NCBI GenBank assembly: GCA_910586215.1
Contig: CAJUGH010000002.1
Span: 186,001 to 250,000, forward strand
Origin: an uncultured Acetatifactor sp.
Lineage (GTDB): Bacteria > Bacillota > Clostridia > Lachnospirales > Lachnospiraceae
DNA: 64,000 nt
Direction: 5' to 3'
The notes beneath the pieces were generated by a model. That model was given only the letters and a program-made list of their open reading frames with translations, was not told the DNA's origin and did no database searches. The position numbers and the translations under genes are program-made. Positions within the stretch are counted from its first letter, which is position 1; each line of letters opens with the position of its first letter. Positions 27,515 to 37,037 of the stretch are shown in pieces.

Positions 27515-27987
27515 CAGAGAACTATCTGACCGTATTGGAGGAGAGCCTCCGGACGAAGTTGCAGGTCATGGAACAGATCCAGCAGTATAATCTGCGGCAG
27601 CAGGAGATCTTCCAGGGCGATACTGTAGATATGAATCAGTTTGATGCTTACATAGAGGAGAAAGGATCCTTGATCCAGCAACTGGAGAGCCTGGACAACG
27701 GATTTGAGAGCCTGTATGAGAAAGTGGCAGCAGAGCTGGCGGATAACCGGGCGAAATATGCGGAGCAGATCAGGCGGCTGCAGGGACTGGTGACGGAAGT
27801 CACAGATAAAAGCGTTATGATCCAGGCCCAGGAGGCCCGGAACAAGAAGCTGGTGGAGGCATATTTCCAGAAGGCCAAGGGCCACATCGGGGACAACAGA
27901 AGGACTTCTAAGGCTGCGTATGACTATTACAGGAACATGAGTAAGGGAGCGGTGAACCTGCCCCAGTTTATGGACAGTAAGAAATGA
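27511..27987 (+). CDS. FliT/FlgN-like flagellar helical protein
   Basis: A 158-residue, almost wholly helical and charged protein with long predicted coiled-coil stretches (EEKGSLIQQLESLDNGFESL). Its ATG overlaps the fliS stop (ATGA), implying coupled translation. Genes in this place next to fliS usually encode FliT or FlgN-type chaperones for FliD or hook proteins, and the fold prediction fits, but no diagnostic motif is visible. The name is by context. Confidence 0.7.
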   Translation: MTENYLTVLEESLRTKLQVMEQIQQYNLRQQEIFQGDTVDMNQFDAYIEEKGSLIQQLESLDNGFESLYEKVAAELADNRAKYAEQIRRLQGLVTEVTDKSVMIQAQEARNKKLVEAYFQKAKGHIGDNRRTSKAAYDYYRNMSKGAVNLPQFMDSKK

Positions 27988-28152
27988 CAGGTGCCCGGAA
28001 GGAACGCAAAACTGTATAGGAATATGTCCATTGGAAACATTGTAAGTATTGACTTCGCGGCAGAGGAATTGCAATAGGAATGGAAAAATGCTTTAATGTC
28101 TACGGAAGGTATCCATAAGTACAGAAACAGATTATCCATAAGGAGGATATGA

Positions 28153-29835
28153 ATGAAGAAACAAATTTTCAAGCTTTTGTCAGGTGGTATGCTGATGTTT
28201 CTTCTGGCGCTGCCCTGCTCCATGACGGTTTTTGCTGACACAGTTGCAGGAAGTGATGCAGTACAGGCAAATTCAGTCACAACAACCAAGGAAGTGAAAA
28301 AGAATGGCCTTACTTTTAGTGTCACATATCCTACTGCCATTACTTGCGGTACGCCTGTCCGGTTTCAGTTTGAAACCGTGAATGACAGCACCGGCGCTAC
28401 AGTGGCAGATATGAAATATAGGATACATTCCCTACAGGTTTATGACGGAACGGGATACGTAAGCGTATATGATGTAAGCTATGGTCAAAACGGTGCATAT
28501 AGTACCAAGGATACCTGGGAATTTACATTTTATGCTTCCGGGACGTATTATATCAGATTCAATGCGCTGGACAGTTCATTTGGCACTATGGATACGGGGT
28601 TCAATGGAATTGTGTTAAATATTCAGGATCCTTCTTACCCTTCTGTGGAGGAAATTGTAGAGAGGGCTGCCGGGGAGTGTGTGGCGCAGTGTACGACTGA
28701 TTTTGACAAGGCCGTATGGTTGAACGACTGGCTGGTTGACAAATGCAGCTATGACGATTCCGGCTCTTTTTGCTCCGCAGAAGGAGCCCTTGCAAGAGAA
28801 AAAGGTACTTGCGAGGCCTATCACAGAGCCTATGTGATGCTGTTGAATAAGGTGGGGATTGCCACTGGCAGAATCACAGGCAATGGGCACGTCTGGACCG
28901 CAGTGAAGCTGGATGGGAAATGGTATCAGATAGATACCACATGGAATGATGCCGGATACGAGGATCCCAAGGTTGATCTGAAGCATTTGTACTTTGGGCT
29001 GAATGATGCAATTACATCTATAGTACATTCAGATCATAAGCCTGTTGCAGGCTATGAATCCAACTCACTGGAGAATAATTATTTTATTAAGACAGGTACA
29101 ATAGCAAAGTGGGCGGATCCGCAGAAAGAGGCTGTACAAAGGCGTATTGACGCAGGAGAGACAAACTTTACTCTTGAAATTAAGAATACCACGTACGCGG
29201 ATGTGCTGTATAGTCTGGTGGCTCATGTTCTGACCAATACCTCTTGGTCAACAGGAGGCAAGACGGTAGACCTTAAGGCAGAATACATTCCCACAGATGC
29301 AAGCAATGGCGTTATATCCTGTGCGGTTCAGAGTGGCACTGATACGGACGGAAGCGGAAGCGGAAACAATGGTGGAAGTGGAAACAATGGTGGAAGTGGA
29401 AACAATGGTGGAAGCGGAAGCAGCGGCGGAAGCGGAAGCAGCGGCGGAAGTGGAAACAATGGTGGAAGCGGAAGCAGCGGCGGAAGCGGAAATAGTGGTG
29501 GAACCGGTATCTGGTACGGAAACGGAACGAAAAACGGTAAAGCAGGAGTAACCGTATACAAAGGTATGGATTATGCACCGATCTATAACTTTGAGTATTA
29601 TGTAAACACATATGCGGATATTAAGAAAGCATTTGGAAATGACGAAAAGGCAGTCTTAAATCATTTTATAACCTATGGAATGAAAGAGGGCCGTTTGGCA
29701 CAGGAGAATTTCAATGTGCATTTTTATAGAAGTAAGTATCAGGATCTGGAGAATGCATTTGGCGATGACTTAAAAAGTTATTATTACCATTATCTGAATT
29801 ATGGTATAAAGGAAAAACGTAAGACAACTCCATAG
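28153..29835 (+). CDS. Secreted transglutaminase-like protein with Gly/Ser/Asn repeat linker
   Basis: A 560-residue exported protein. Residues 1-28 form a signal peptide ending at VFA. A beta domain (about 45-155) precedes a transglutaminase-like fold with the apparent triad Cys220 (GTCEAYHRAY), His246 (GHVWTAV) and Asp261 (YQIDTTWND). Residues about 400-450 are a GGSGNN/GGSGSS linker. The C terminus has two related modules, FEYYVNTYADIKKAFG and FHFYRSKYQDLENAFG-like, each ending in a YG[MI]KE[GK]R motif. AAGGAGG stands 8 bases before ATG. It may cross-link or cleave surface proteins; its place after the flagellar block is not proof of a flagellar role. Confidence 0.82.
   Translation: MKKQIFKLLSGGMLMFLLALPCSMTVFADTVAGSDAVQANSVTTTKEVKKNGLTFSVTYPTAITCGTPVRFQFETVNDSTGATVADMKYRIHSLQVYDGTGYVSVYDVSYGQNGAYSTKDTWEFTFYASGTYYIRFNALDSSFGTMDTGFNGIVLNIQDPSYPSVEEIVERAAGECVAQCTTDFDKAVWLNDWLVDKCSYDDSGSFCSAEGALAREKGTCEAYHRAYVMLLNKVGIATGRITGNGHVWTAVKLDGKWYQIDTTWNDAGYEDPKVDLKHLYFGLNDAITSIVHSDHKPVAGYESNSLENNYFIKTGTIAKWADPQKEAVQRRIDAGETNFTLEIKNTTYADVLYSLVAHVLTNTSWSTGGKTVDLKAEYIPTDASNGVISCAVQSGTDTDGSGSGNNGGSGNNGGSGNNGGSGSSGGSGSSGGSGNNGGSGSSGGSGNSGGTGIWYGNGTKNGKAGVTVYKGMDYAPIYNFEYYVNTYADIKKAFGNDEKAVLNHFITYGMKEGRLAQENFNVHFYRSKYQDLENAFGDDLKSYYYHYLNYGIKEKRKTTP
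29350..29503 (+). repeat. 18-bp coding repeat (GGSGNN / GGSGSS)
   Basis: About eight copies of an 18-base unit of the type GGTGGAAGTGGAAACAAT, or its variant with AGCAGC in place of AACAAT, encode a flexible linker inside the transglutaminase-like gene. Near-identical copies suggest length variation by slippage or recombination. Confidence 0.85.
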
Positions 29836-29859
29836 GGTAAACGTCAAATCTCTGCCCTA

Positions 29860-29898
29860 CAGTAAAATAACGCCGTTTTCAGCGGCGTTATTTTACTG
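29860..29898. terminator. Bidirectional rho-independent terminator
   Basis: A perfect 16-bp inverted repeat, CAGTAAAATAACGCCG (29860-29875) with its complement (29883-29898), has a 7-base loop. Its outer half is A/T-rich on both sides, so it can stop transcription from both directions. It separates the transglutaminase-like gene from the convergent ABC-F gene. Confidence 0.85.
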
Positions 29899-29997
29899 CA
29901 TACATTAAGAGAAGGCGAATTTGTTCGCTTTTTGTGATCAAAACAGGAAAAGGTCTGTAACTGGCAGTGGTATATGCAAGTGGGAACAGGGAGGATA

Positions 29998-32025
29998 TTA
30001 TGTTTCTTCCAGTTCCTGCAGGGCGCTCTCTGTCTCCATCATGCGCTCCAGAAGGGTCTCCTGGTTGTGTTCCTCTGTGTCTAGCTGAGTCTGAAGCTCC
30101 ATGAGTTTCTCATAATCAGAGCCAAGTGCGGGATCCATGAGCTGTAGTTTGATTTCATCTGCCTTCTGTTCACTTACGGCCAGCTGTTCCTCGTACTTTT
30201 CCAGCTGTCTGGTCAGGCGGGATTTCATTTTCCCTGGATTGTAATAAGTCTTTTTGTCAAATACATCGGATAGGGTGGGTGTATTCCCACCAGTGGAAGC
30301 TGTGGTACCATCCTGGGAGGACCGGGTATTGCTCTCCTGGGAAAAACGTGTCCCGGCAGAAGAAGCGGGGCTGCCTTTCTGATCATGAATGCTTCCGCTT
30401 AAGCCTGCGCGTTTGCGCTTTTCCTGGAGATAGTCCTCATAGGTGCCATTGTACTGTGTGACCTGGTTTCCTTCGAATTCCAGAATACCAGTGGCAATCT
30501 GCCGGATAAAAAAGCGGTCATGGGATACGAAGAGCACCGTACCGGAGAAAGCGGCCAGCATCTGCTCCAGGGCCTCTTTCCCAATGATGTCCATATGGTT
30601 GGTCGGCTCGTCCAGGATCAGCAGGTTGGGCCGGGTCTGGAACATCTTGCACAGAGCCAGGCGCACTTTTTCCCCTCCTGAGAGTTGTCCCATTTTCTTC
30701 TCCACATCCTCCTGGGAGAACAGGAAGCTGCCCAGGGCGCTTCGAACCTGTTCACGCAACAGCTTGGGGTATTCTTCCCAGAAATTGTCCAGCACGGTCT
30801 GTTCCGGATCCATGGGACCTTTCACGGCAAGCTGCTGGTCGAAATAGCCCCATTCCACATTGCTCCCAAAGGCAAAGCTGCCGCCCAGGGCATGTACAAG
30901 GCCCACCAGGGTCTTCAGCAGGGTGGATTTTCCCTTGCCGTTCTCCCCGATGATGGCCAGCCGTTCTCCCTTGCGCAGTGCAAAAGAGACCTTGCTCAGC
31001 TCTGTATCATACCCGATGGACAGGTTTTTGGCAGTCAATACTTCGGAATAGCTCTGGATCCTGGGTTCAAAGAGAGCGCGGAAAGCCCTGGTGTCAAAAC
31101 GTCTTGGCTTTTCAATCTTAACCATGTGTTCGATGGCCATACGCTTGGAGCGGGTGGCCGCCACCTTGGAAGGTGTGTTCTTCCACTTTTCGATCCAGTC
31201 TGTAAGCCTTTTGATTTCCTGCTGCTGCTCCTCATAATCTTTCTCCTGCTTGACCAGGTCAGATTCTTTCTGGCGCATGAAAGCAGAATAGTTGCCGGGA
31301 TAGCGCTTCATCCGGTGGTATTCGATCTCATAGGTCACATCAATAACCCGGTCTAAAAACATACGGTCATGGGATACAATGACCACTGCCCGGTCGTAGG
31401 TCTTCAGGTAATCCTCCAGCCATTCGATGGTGGGCAGGTCCAGATGGTTGGTTGGCTCATCCAGTAACATGATGTCCGGCCTGCCAAGCAATAGTTTGAT
31501 GAAAGCCACCTTGGTCTGCTGGCCTCCGGAAAAGCTGCCAATGGGGCGTTTCAGATCCGCCAGGTCGAAACCGAACTTCTGGAACATGATCTCCATGTCC
31601 TGGCGCCAGGTATAGCCCCTTAGGGCTTCCATCTGCTTCTGGAGCCGGTCGTATTCCCCTAACAGGGCCTTTGTGGAATCTGTCTTCAGCAGCTCTTCGA
31701 TCTCCTTCATACGATCCTCGCAGGCGAATATGGGGGCGAAGACTTTTTTGATCTCCTCCTCCACGGTAACCGTACCATCTGTAAAGCTCACCTGGCGCAG
31801 AAATCCGATCTCCTGTTTCCCGGCCATGGTAATGCCGCATTCTTCATCGCTGTCAAGATTACTCATCTGAAGATCTCCCGTGATGAGTTTCAGCAGGGTG
31901 GTCTTTCCGCAGCCGTTCCTGCCCACCACGGCAATCTTCTCACTGTCATGGATCTCAAAATTGATATTTTCTAATATGGTATCTGCGCCATACTGTACAA
32001 GCGCATGTCTGATCTGGTATCTCAT
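29998..32025 (-). CDS. ABC-F family ATPase
   Basis: A 675-residue soluble protein with two ATP-binding cassettes and no membrane segment. Cassette 1 has GRNGCGKTT, GSFSGGQQTK and LLDEPTNHLD; cassette 2 has GENGKGKSTLLK, QLSGGEKVRLAL and LILDEPTNHMD. The interdomain linker is long and basic, and a C-terminal coiled coil of about 70 residues follows a Ser/Thr-rich spacer. ABC-F proteins act on the ribosome. Start at 32025 is chosen by alignment with the family (MRYQIRHALVQYG); the upstream open frame is not conserved. Whether it gives antibiotic protection cannot be told from sequence. Confidence 0.9.
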   Translation of the reverse strand: MRYQIRHALVQYGADTILENINFEIHDSEKIAVVGRNGCGKTTLLKLITGDLQMSNLDSDEECGITMAGKQEIGFLRQVSFTDGTVTVEEEIKKVFAPIFACEDRMKEIEELLKTDSTKALLGEYDRLQKQMEALRGYTWRQDMEIMFQKFGFDLADLKRPIGSFSGGQQTKVAFIKLLLGRPDIMLLDEPTNHLDLPTIEWLEDYLKTYDRAVVIVSHDRMFLDRVIDVTYEIEYHRMKRYPGNYSAFMRQKESDLVKQEKDYEEQQQEIKRLTDWIEKWKNTPSKVAATRSKRMAIEHMVKIEKPRRFDTRAFRALFEPRIQSYSEVLTAKNLSIGYDTELSKVSFALRKGERLAIIGENGKGKSTLLKTLVGLVHALGGSFAFGSNVEWGYFDQQLAVKGPMDPEQTVLDNFWEEYPKLLREQVRSALGSFLFSQEDVEKKMGQLSGGEKVRLALCKMFQTRPNLLILDEPTNHMDIIGKEALEQMLAAFSGTVLFVSHDRFFIRQIATGILEFEGNQVTQYNGTYEDYLQEKRKRAGLSGSIHDQKGSPASSAGTRFSQESNTRSSQDGTTASTGGNTPTLSDVFDKKTYYNPGKMKSRLTRQLEKYEEQLAVSEQKADEIKLQLMDPALGSDYEKLMELQTQLDTEEHNQETLLERMMETESALQELEET

Positions 32026-32127
32026 GATATGGCAGTCCCTTCCAGGGTGTGCAATCTTTTTGAATGGTTCTGGAATCCACATATGTCTAAACGGAGCCAG
32101 CCATTGCAACAACCCTCATGTTCCAAC

Positions 32128-32156
32128 ATTTTACCATAAAAATGACTGTAATCCAA
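32128..32156 (-). promoter_or_regulatory. Promoter of the ABC-F gene
   Basis: On the reverse strand TTGGAT (32151-32156) and TAAAAT (32128-32133) are spaced by 17 bases, leaving a leader of about 100 bases before the start. The 381-base gap 32026-32406 otherwise holds only the purine-rich tract before pth. Confidence 0.55.
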
Positions 32157-32269
32157 GCCATTTATGCCTGCCAGACAGGTTATATACTTGTTTTTTTCCG
32201 GAAAAGATGCGAAAATAGGATGGGAAGAAAGTATGGGTGCTTAAGAAGCATATAAAGGGCAGGTAATAC

Positions 32270-32400
32270 GCATAAGAAAAGAATAGGAACAAGGAAAAAG
32301 GAACAAGGGCAAAAAAGAATAAGCATTAAAAGAAATAAGAACAAAAAGAACAAAAAGAACAAGGGCAGGCTAAGAATAGAGAGAATAAAGGCAGGAGAAC
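32270..32400 (+). repeat. Purine-rich low-complexity tract before pth
   Basis: Short units of the type AAGAAC, AAAAAGAAC and AAGAATAAG recur, giving a strand bias of almost only A and G. It directly precedes the pth start and could leave an unstructured leader; no gene is seen in it. Confidence 0.6.
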
Positions 32401-32406
32401 GGGAGA

Positions 32407-32988
32407 ATGTATATGATTGTGGGCCTTGGGAATCCAGGTAAGGCATATGAGAATACCAGACATAACATCGGCTTTGACGTAATAGAGTATCTGGCAGATA
32501 AAGAGCACATCGGGGTGCTGGAGAAGAAGCACAAAGCCATCATTGGGAAGGGATTTGTGGCAGACAGGAAATGTGTGCTGGCAAAGCCCCAGACTTTTAT
32601 GAACTTAAGCGGCGAGAGTGTGCGCAGTCTGCTAGACTACTATAAGGCGGATGAGAAGACGGAACTGATCGTCATATCCGATGATGTGAGCCTGGACGTA
32701 GGACAGATACGGATCCGGAAGAAGGGAAGCGCAGGAGGACACAATGGTCTGAAGAATATCATAGCCCATCTGGGACATGACAGCTTTATCCGGGTAAAAA
32801 TGGGTGTGGGAGAGAAGCCCAGAGGATACGATCTGGCAGACTATGTGCTGGGGCATTTTCCGGCGGGAGAGCGGAAAGCCATGGATGAGGCTGTGGTCCG
32901 GGCGGCGGAGGCTATCCGAATGATCCTGGCCCAGGATGTGGATGCTGCTATGAATGCGTATAACAGAAAACAGAATCCACAGCCGTGA
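32407..32988 (+). CDS. pth: Peptidyl-tRNA hydrolase
   Basis: A 193-residue enzyme that releases tRNA from peptidyl-tRNA dropped by ribosomes. GLGNPGKAYENTRHNIGFD carries Asn9 and the catalytic His19, and the strand with ISDDVSLDVG carries the catalytic Asp. KKGSAGGHNGLKNI is the family substrate-binding loop. Length is normal. It is followed by mfd, a pth-mfd order common in Firmicutes. Confidence 0.95.
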   Translation: MYMIVGLGNPGKAYENTRHNIGFDVIEYLADKEHIGVLEKKHKAIIGKGFVADRKCVLAKPQTFMNLSGESVRSLLDYYKADEKTELIVISDDVSLDVGQIRIRKKGSAGGHNGLKNIIAHLGHDSFIRVKMGVGEKPRGYDLADYVLGHFPAGERKAMDEAVVRAAEAIRMILAQDVDAAMNAYNRKQNPQP

Positions 32989-33063
32989 TATCCAGGAACA
33001 TAAAAGCTGCAAAGCAGCAGGGAGTTGACGGGTACGTATGAAGGCGTATAGGAGGGTGTGAAT

Positions 33064-36000
33064 ATGCAGGCATTGTTGGCGCCTTTGCGGGAGCTGGCTG
33101 AATTTGATACATGGAAGGATATCCTGCGCAAGGGGACTGGATCTGTGGCACTGACTGGCTGTGTGGATTCCCAGAAGCTGCATTTGATCTATGGACTTTC
33201 GGAGGAAGCGAAGATACGGCTCATTGTGACATACAGTGATCTGAAGGCCCGGGAGATCTATGAGGAATACCAGTTTTATTCCAGGGATGTGATGTTGTAT
33301 CCGGCCAAGGATCTGATCTTTTTCCAGGCAGATATCCATGGGAACCAGCTGGTGAAAGAGCGGGTGAAGACTCTGCGCCGTCTTATGGAGCGCAGGCCCA
33401 TTACCATTGTCACTACCTATGCGGCCTTGATGACGCCCCAGGTCATGTGGGATGCCGAAAAAGATGTGATACGGCTACACCAGGGCGGGACACTGCAGGA
33501 GAAGGAACTGGCAAAGAGACTGGTGTCTTTTGGTTATGAGAATAATTACCAGGTAGAGGGTCCCGGACAGTTTTCCATCCGTGGTGGTATTGTGGATATC
33601 TTTGACTTGACAGAGGAGAATCCTTACCGCATAGAATTGTGGGGGGATGAGATTGAATCCATCCGTAGCTTCGATGTACTTAGCCAGCGCTCCATTGAGA
33701 AGCTGGAGGGGATCAGTGTGTTCCCGGCTACGGAGTTTGTGCTGGAGGAAGACCGGATCCGGCAGGGCTTAGAGCGCCTGGAGCGGGAAGCGAAGAAACA
33801 GGAGAAGTTGTTTCGGGATTCCCAGAGGCCCGAGGAGGCCCACAGGATTGCCACCCAGGTGAAGGAGCTGAGAGAACAGCTGCTGGAGTGTAAGAGTGCA
33901 GTGAACCTGGAAGGCTACATCCGGTATTTTTATGACAAGACAGTGACATTGCCAGAGTTTCTGCTGCATATGGCAGCACAGTTCCCCAGGGGAAATGTGC
34001 CGGGGTATAAGCCCTTGTTTTTCCTGGAGGAACCCATGCGGCTGAAGGAACAGGCAGATGCGGTGGAACTGGAATTCCGGGAAAGTATGGAACAGCGTGT
34101 GCAGAAGGGCTATATCCTGCCGGGGCAGATGGATCTGCTCTATTCAGGGGAACAGGCGGCCGCCAAGCTGTACGGAGGCAGTGTCGTTACGGTTTCCACC
34201 ATGGACAGCCGGGGCGGGTATTTCAAAACGGACAGGAAAGTGGATGTGGCGGCACGCAGTGTGGCTCCTTACAATAACAGCTTCGAGACATTGGTGAAAG
34301 ACCTGAAGCAGTTTCGCAGGAATGGTTACCGGGTATTGCTACTCTCCGGCTCCAGGACCAGGGCCAGACGTCTGGCAGAAGACCTTAGGGATCAGGAACT
34401 GACAGCCCTTTACACGGAGGATCCTTTCCGGGAAGTGCAGCCAGGAGAGGTGGTCACCTACTATGGTCATGTGAACAAGGGGTTTGAGTATCCGCTGCTG
34501 AAATTCGTGGTGGTGTCCGAGACGGATATTTTCGGAGGACAGAAGAAGCAGAAGAAGGGAAGGAAACATTACCAGGGACAGAAGATCAAGGATTTCAATG
34601 ATCTGAAGGTAGGGGATTATGTGGTCCATGAGAGCCATGGTCTGGGAATCTACCAGGGAATTGAGAAGGTGGAGATGGACAAGGTGGTGAAGGACTATAT
34701 TAAGATCGAGTACCGGGACGGGGGGAACCTGTATGTGCTGGCTACGGGACTGGATGTGATCCAGAAATACGCATCCGCCGATGCCAGGAAGCCCAGACTG
34801 AACAAGCTGGGCAGCAAGGAGTGGGACCGGACCAAGACCAAGGTGCGCAGTGCAGTCAGCCAGGTGGCGAAAGACCTGGTGGAGCTGTATGCCCTGCGCC
34901 AGGCCAGCCAGGGGTACCAGTATGCCCAGGACACCGTGTGGCAGAAGGAATTCGAGGAAATGTTTCCCTTTGAGGAGACGGAGGACCAGCTCCATGCCAT
35001 AGCGGACACCAAGGCAGATATGGAGAGTACCCGGATTATGGATCGGCTGATCTGCGGGGATGTGGGTTACGGCAAGACAGAGATCGCCATCCGGGCAGCT
35101 TTCAAGGCTGTACAGGAGGGAAAGCAAGTGGTGTACCTGGTGCCCACCACCATTCTGGCCCAGCAGCATTTTACCACTTTTGTACAGAGGATGAAGGACT
35201 ATCCTGTGCGGGTGGAGCTGATGAGCCGTTTCCGTACCCCGGCCCAGATCAAGACGACCTTGAAGGATCTGGAGAAAGGCCTGGTGGATATTGTGATCGG
35301 CACCCACCGGGTATTGTCGGGAGATGTGAAGTTTAAGGATCTGGGGCTTCTGGTCATTGACGAGGAACAGCGTTTCGGAGTGGCCCACAAGGAAAAGATC
35401 AAGAAACTGCGGGAAAATGTGGATGTGCTGACCTTGACGGCAACGCCTATCCCCAGAACCCTGCACATGAGCCTTATCGGCATCCGGGATATGAGTGTAC
35501 TGGAAGAGGCCCCGGAGGACCGTCAGCCCATACAGACCTTTGTCTGTGAATACAATGAGGAACTGATTAGAGAGGCTGTCTGTCGGGAAATGGCCAGGGG
35601 AGGCCAGGTTTACTATGTATACAACCGGGTGAACAACATTGCAGATGTTGCCGCCCAGATTGCAAAGCTGGTGCCGGAAGCCACGGTGGCTTTTGCCCAT
35701 GGGCAGATGAAGGAACAGGAGCTGGAACAGATCATGTTCGACTTTATCGGTGGTGAGATTGACGTGCTGGTGTCCACTACCATCATTGAGACGGGCCTGG
35801 ACATCTCCAATGTGAATACCATGATCATCCATGACTCTGACAACCTGGGACTCTCCCAGCTCTACCAGCTGCGTGGCAGGGTGGGCCGCTCCAACCGCAC
35901 GGCTTATGCCTTCTTGATGTATAAGAGGGACAAAATGCTAAAGGAGGTAGCGGAAAAACGTCTGGCTGCCATACGGGAATTCACAGATCTGGGCAGTGGT

Positions 36001-36648
36001 TTCCGTATTGCCATGCGGGACCTGGAGATCCGGGGTGCCGGGAATCTGCTGGGGATACAACAGCATGGGCATATGGAGGCTGTGGGATACGATCTGTATT
36101 GCAAGATGCTCAACGAGGCGGTGCAGAACCAGAAAGGCATTGCGGTAGCGGAGGATTTTGCCACCACCATTGACCTGGATGTAGATGCATTCATCCCACC
36201 GGAATATATCATGAATGAGGCCCAGAAGCTGGATATTTACAAGCGGATTGCAGGGATCGAGAATGGCAGGGAGCGGGATGACATGCAGGATGAACTCTTA
36301 GATCGTTTTGGCGCCATCCCGAAATCTGTGGAGAACCTGCTTCGGATCGCCCTGGTCCGGGTGGCTGCCCATAGGCTGTATCTGACAGAGGTCAAGGGGA
36401 AAAACGAGAGGATTACCTTCACTTTCCGGCCGGATGCACAGGTGGATGTGACCGGGATTCCGCAGCTTCTGGGACGGTATGGGTATAACCTTACCTTCAC
36501 GGCCTACGGCACGCCCTTTTTCACTTACCGGTATAAAAAGACCGGCTTGATAGAGACAGACGAGGAGTTGCTATTAGAGAAGACAGAAGAACTACTCCGG
36601 GACATGGAGATACTTCTGCCACAAAGCGGGAAACTACCTTCTGAGTGA
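33064..36648 (+). CDS. mfd: Transcription-repair coupling factor
   Basis: A 1194-residue protein that removes RNA polymerase stalled at DNA damage and recruits UvrA. Order of domains: UvrB-like N-terminal region (with GGIVDIFDL), RNA-polymerase-interacting CarD-like domain (KVGDYVVHESHGLGIYQGIE), RecG-like translocase with GDVGYGKTE Walker A, DEEQRFGV motif II and QLRGRVGRS motif VI, then the C-terminal regulatory domain. ATG 33064 follows AGGAGGG. Length and motifs are normal. Confidence 0.96.
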   Translation: MQALLAPLRELAEFDTWKDILRKGTGSVALTGCVDSQKLHLIYGLSEEAKIRLIVTYSDLKAREIYEEYQFYSRDVMLYPAKDLIFFQADIHGNQLVKERVKTLRRLMERRPITIVTTYAALMTPQVMWDAEKDVIRLHQGGTLQEKELAKRLVSFGYENNYQVEGPGQFSIRGGIVDIFDLTEENPYRIELWGDEIESIRSFDVLSQRSIEKLEGISVFPATEFVLEEDRIRQGLERLEREAKKQEKLFRDSQRPEEAHRIATQVKELREQLLECKSAVNLEGYIRYFYDKTVTLPEFLLHMAAQFPRGNVPGYKPLFFLEEPMRLKEQADAVELEFRESMEQRVQKGYILPGQMDLLYSGEQAAAKLYGGSVVTVSTMDSRGGYFKTDRKVDVAARSVAPYNNSFETLVKDLKQFRRNGYRVLLLSGSRTRARRLAEDLRDQELTALYTEDPFREVQPGEVVTYYGHVNKGFEYPLLKFVVVSETDIFGGQKKQKKGRKHYQGQKIKDFNDLKVGDYVVHESHGLGIYQGIEKVEMDKVVKDYIKIEYRDGGNLYVLATGLDVIQKYASADARKPRLNKLGSKEWDRTKTKVRSAVSQVAKDLVELYALRQASQGYQYAQDTVWQKEFEEMFPFEETEDQLHAIADTKADMESTRIMDRLICGDVGYGKTEIAIRAAFKAVQEGKQVVYLVPTTILAQQHFTTFVQRMKDYPVRVELMSRFRTPAQIKTTLKDLEKGLVDIVIGTHRVLSGDVKFKDLGLLVIDEEQRFGVAHKEKIKKLRENVDVLTLTATPIPRTLHMSLIGIRDMSVLEEAPEDRQPIQTFVCEYNEELIREAVCREMARGGQVYYVYNRVNNIADVAAQIAKLVPEATVAFAHGQMKEQELEQIMFDFIGGEIDVLVSTTIIETGLDISNVNTMIIHDSDNLGLSQLYQLRGRVGRSNRTAYAFLMYKRDKMLKEVAEKRLAAIREFTDLGSGFRIAMRDLEIRGAGNLLGIQQHGHMEAVGYDLYCKMLNEAVQNQKGIAVAEDFATTIDLDVDAFIPPEYIMNEAQKLDIYKRIAGIENGRERDDMQDELLDRFGAIPKSVENLLRIALVRVAAHRLYLTEVKGKNERITFTFRPDAQVDVTGIPQLLGRYGYNLTFTAYGTPFFTYRYKKTGLIETDEELLLEKTEELLRDMEILLPQSGKLPSE

Positions 36649-36768
36649 TAGACGAACAGATATTCTTTTTGAGAGAGTTTTAAGGGACTTAAAATATGAT
36701 ATCTTCTGTTTTAGAACAAAACAGTTCGGAACAGGACAGGGGAAGACCCTGGGACAGGAGGTATCATT

Positions 36769-36882
36769 ATGAAGGGCTATTACACAGCAAGCGGTTACAT
36801 GGGACTGGTGGAGGGCGTCTATATCCTGTTTGCCAGTGAGGCGGATTACAGGGAGTATGTGGAGGAATGGGACTGGTCCTGA
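36769..36882 (+). CDS. Conserved-looking 37-residue protein
   Basis: A small gene with a good ribosome binding site (CAGGAGGTA, spacing about 5) and its own stop. The product begins MKGYYTASGYMGLVEG, then YILFASEADYREYVEEWDW. It is rich in Tyr and acidic residues, soluble, and resembles small proteins (pattern GYY-x-GY-x-G ... FASE-x-DY-x-EY) that I recall from other Lachnospiraceae; this recollection is unverified. Function unknown. Confidence 0.65.
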   Translation: MKGYYTASGYMGLVEGVYILFASEADYREYVEEWDWS

Positions 36883-36967
36883 CTGGAGGCATGAGAGGCC
36901 GGCAGCGCAGGCTGACCTGCGGTCTACAGCCGGGTGTGGATGGCATATGAGCCATGTAACCGCACAT

Positions 36968-36997
36968 TTGCCTTTACGGATGTGAGAAAAGTATGAT
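36968..36997 (+). promoter_or_regulatory. Promoter before the sugar kinase gene
   Basis: TTGCCT (36968-36973) and TATGAT (36992-36997) with 18-base spacing lie 40 bases before the start at 37038. Confidence 0.5.
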
Positions 36998-37037
36998 ATC
37001 ATAAAAGATACATAAGAGGCAAAGGGAGGACAAGCGC

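Noticed and set aside
29312..29611. Reverse-strand frames encoding Phe/Arg/His or Pro/Leu repeats
   Set aside because: They are antisense readings of the 18-bp coding repeat and have no start signals.
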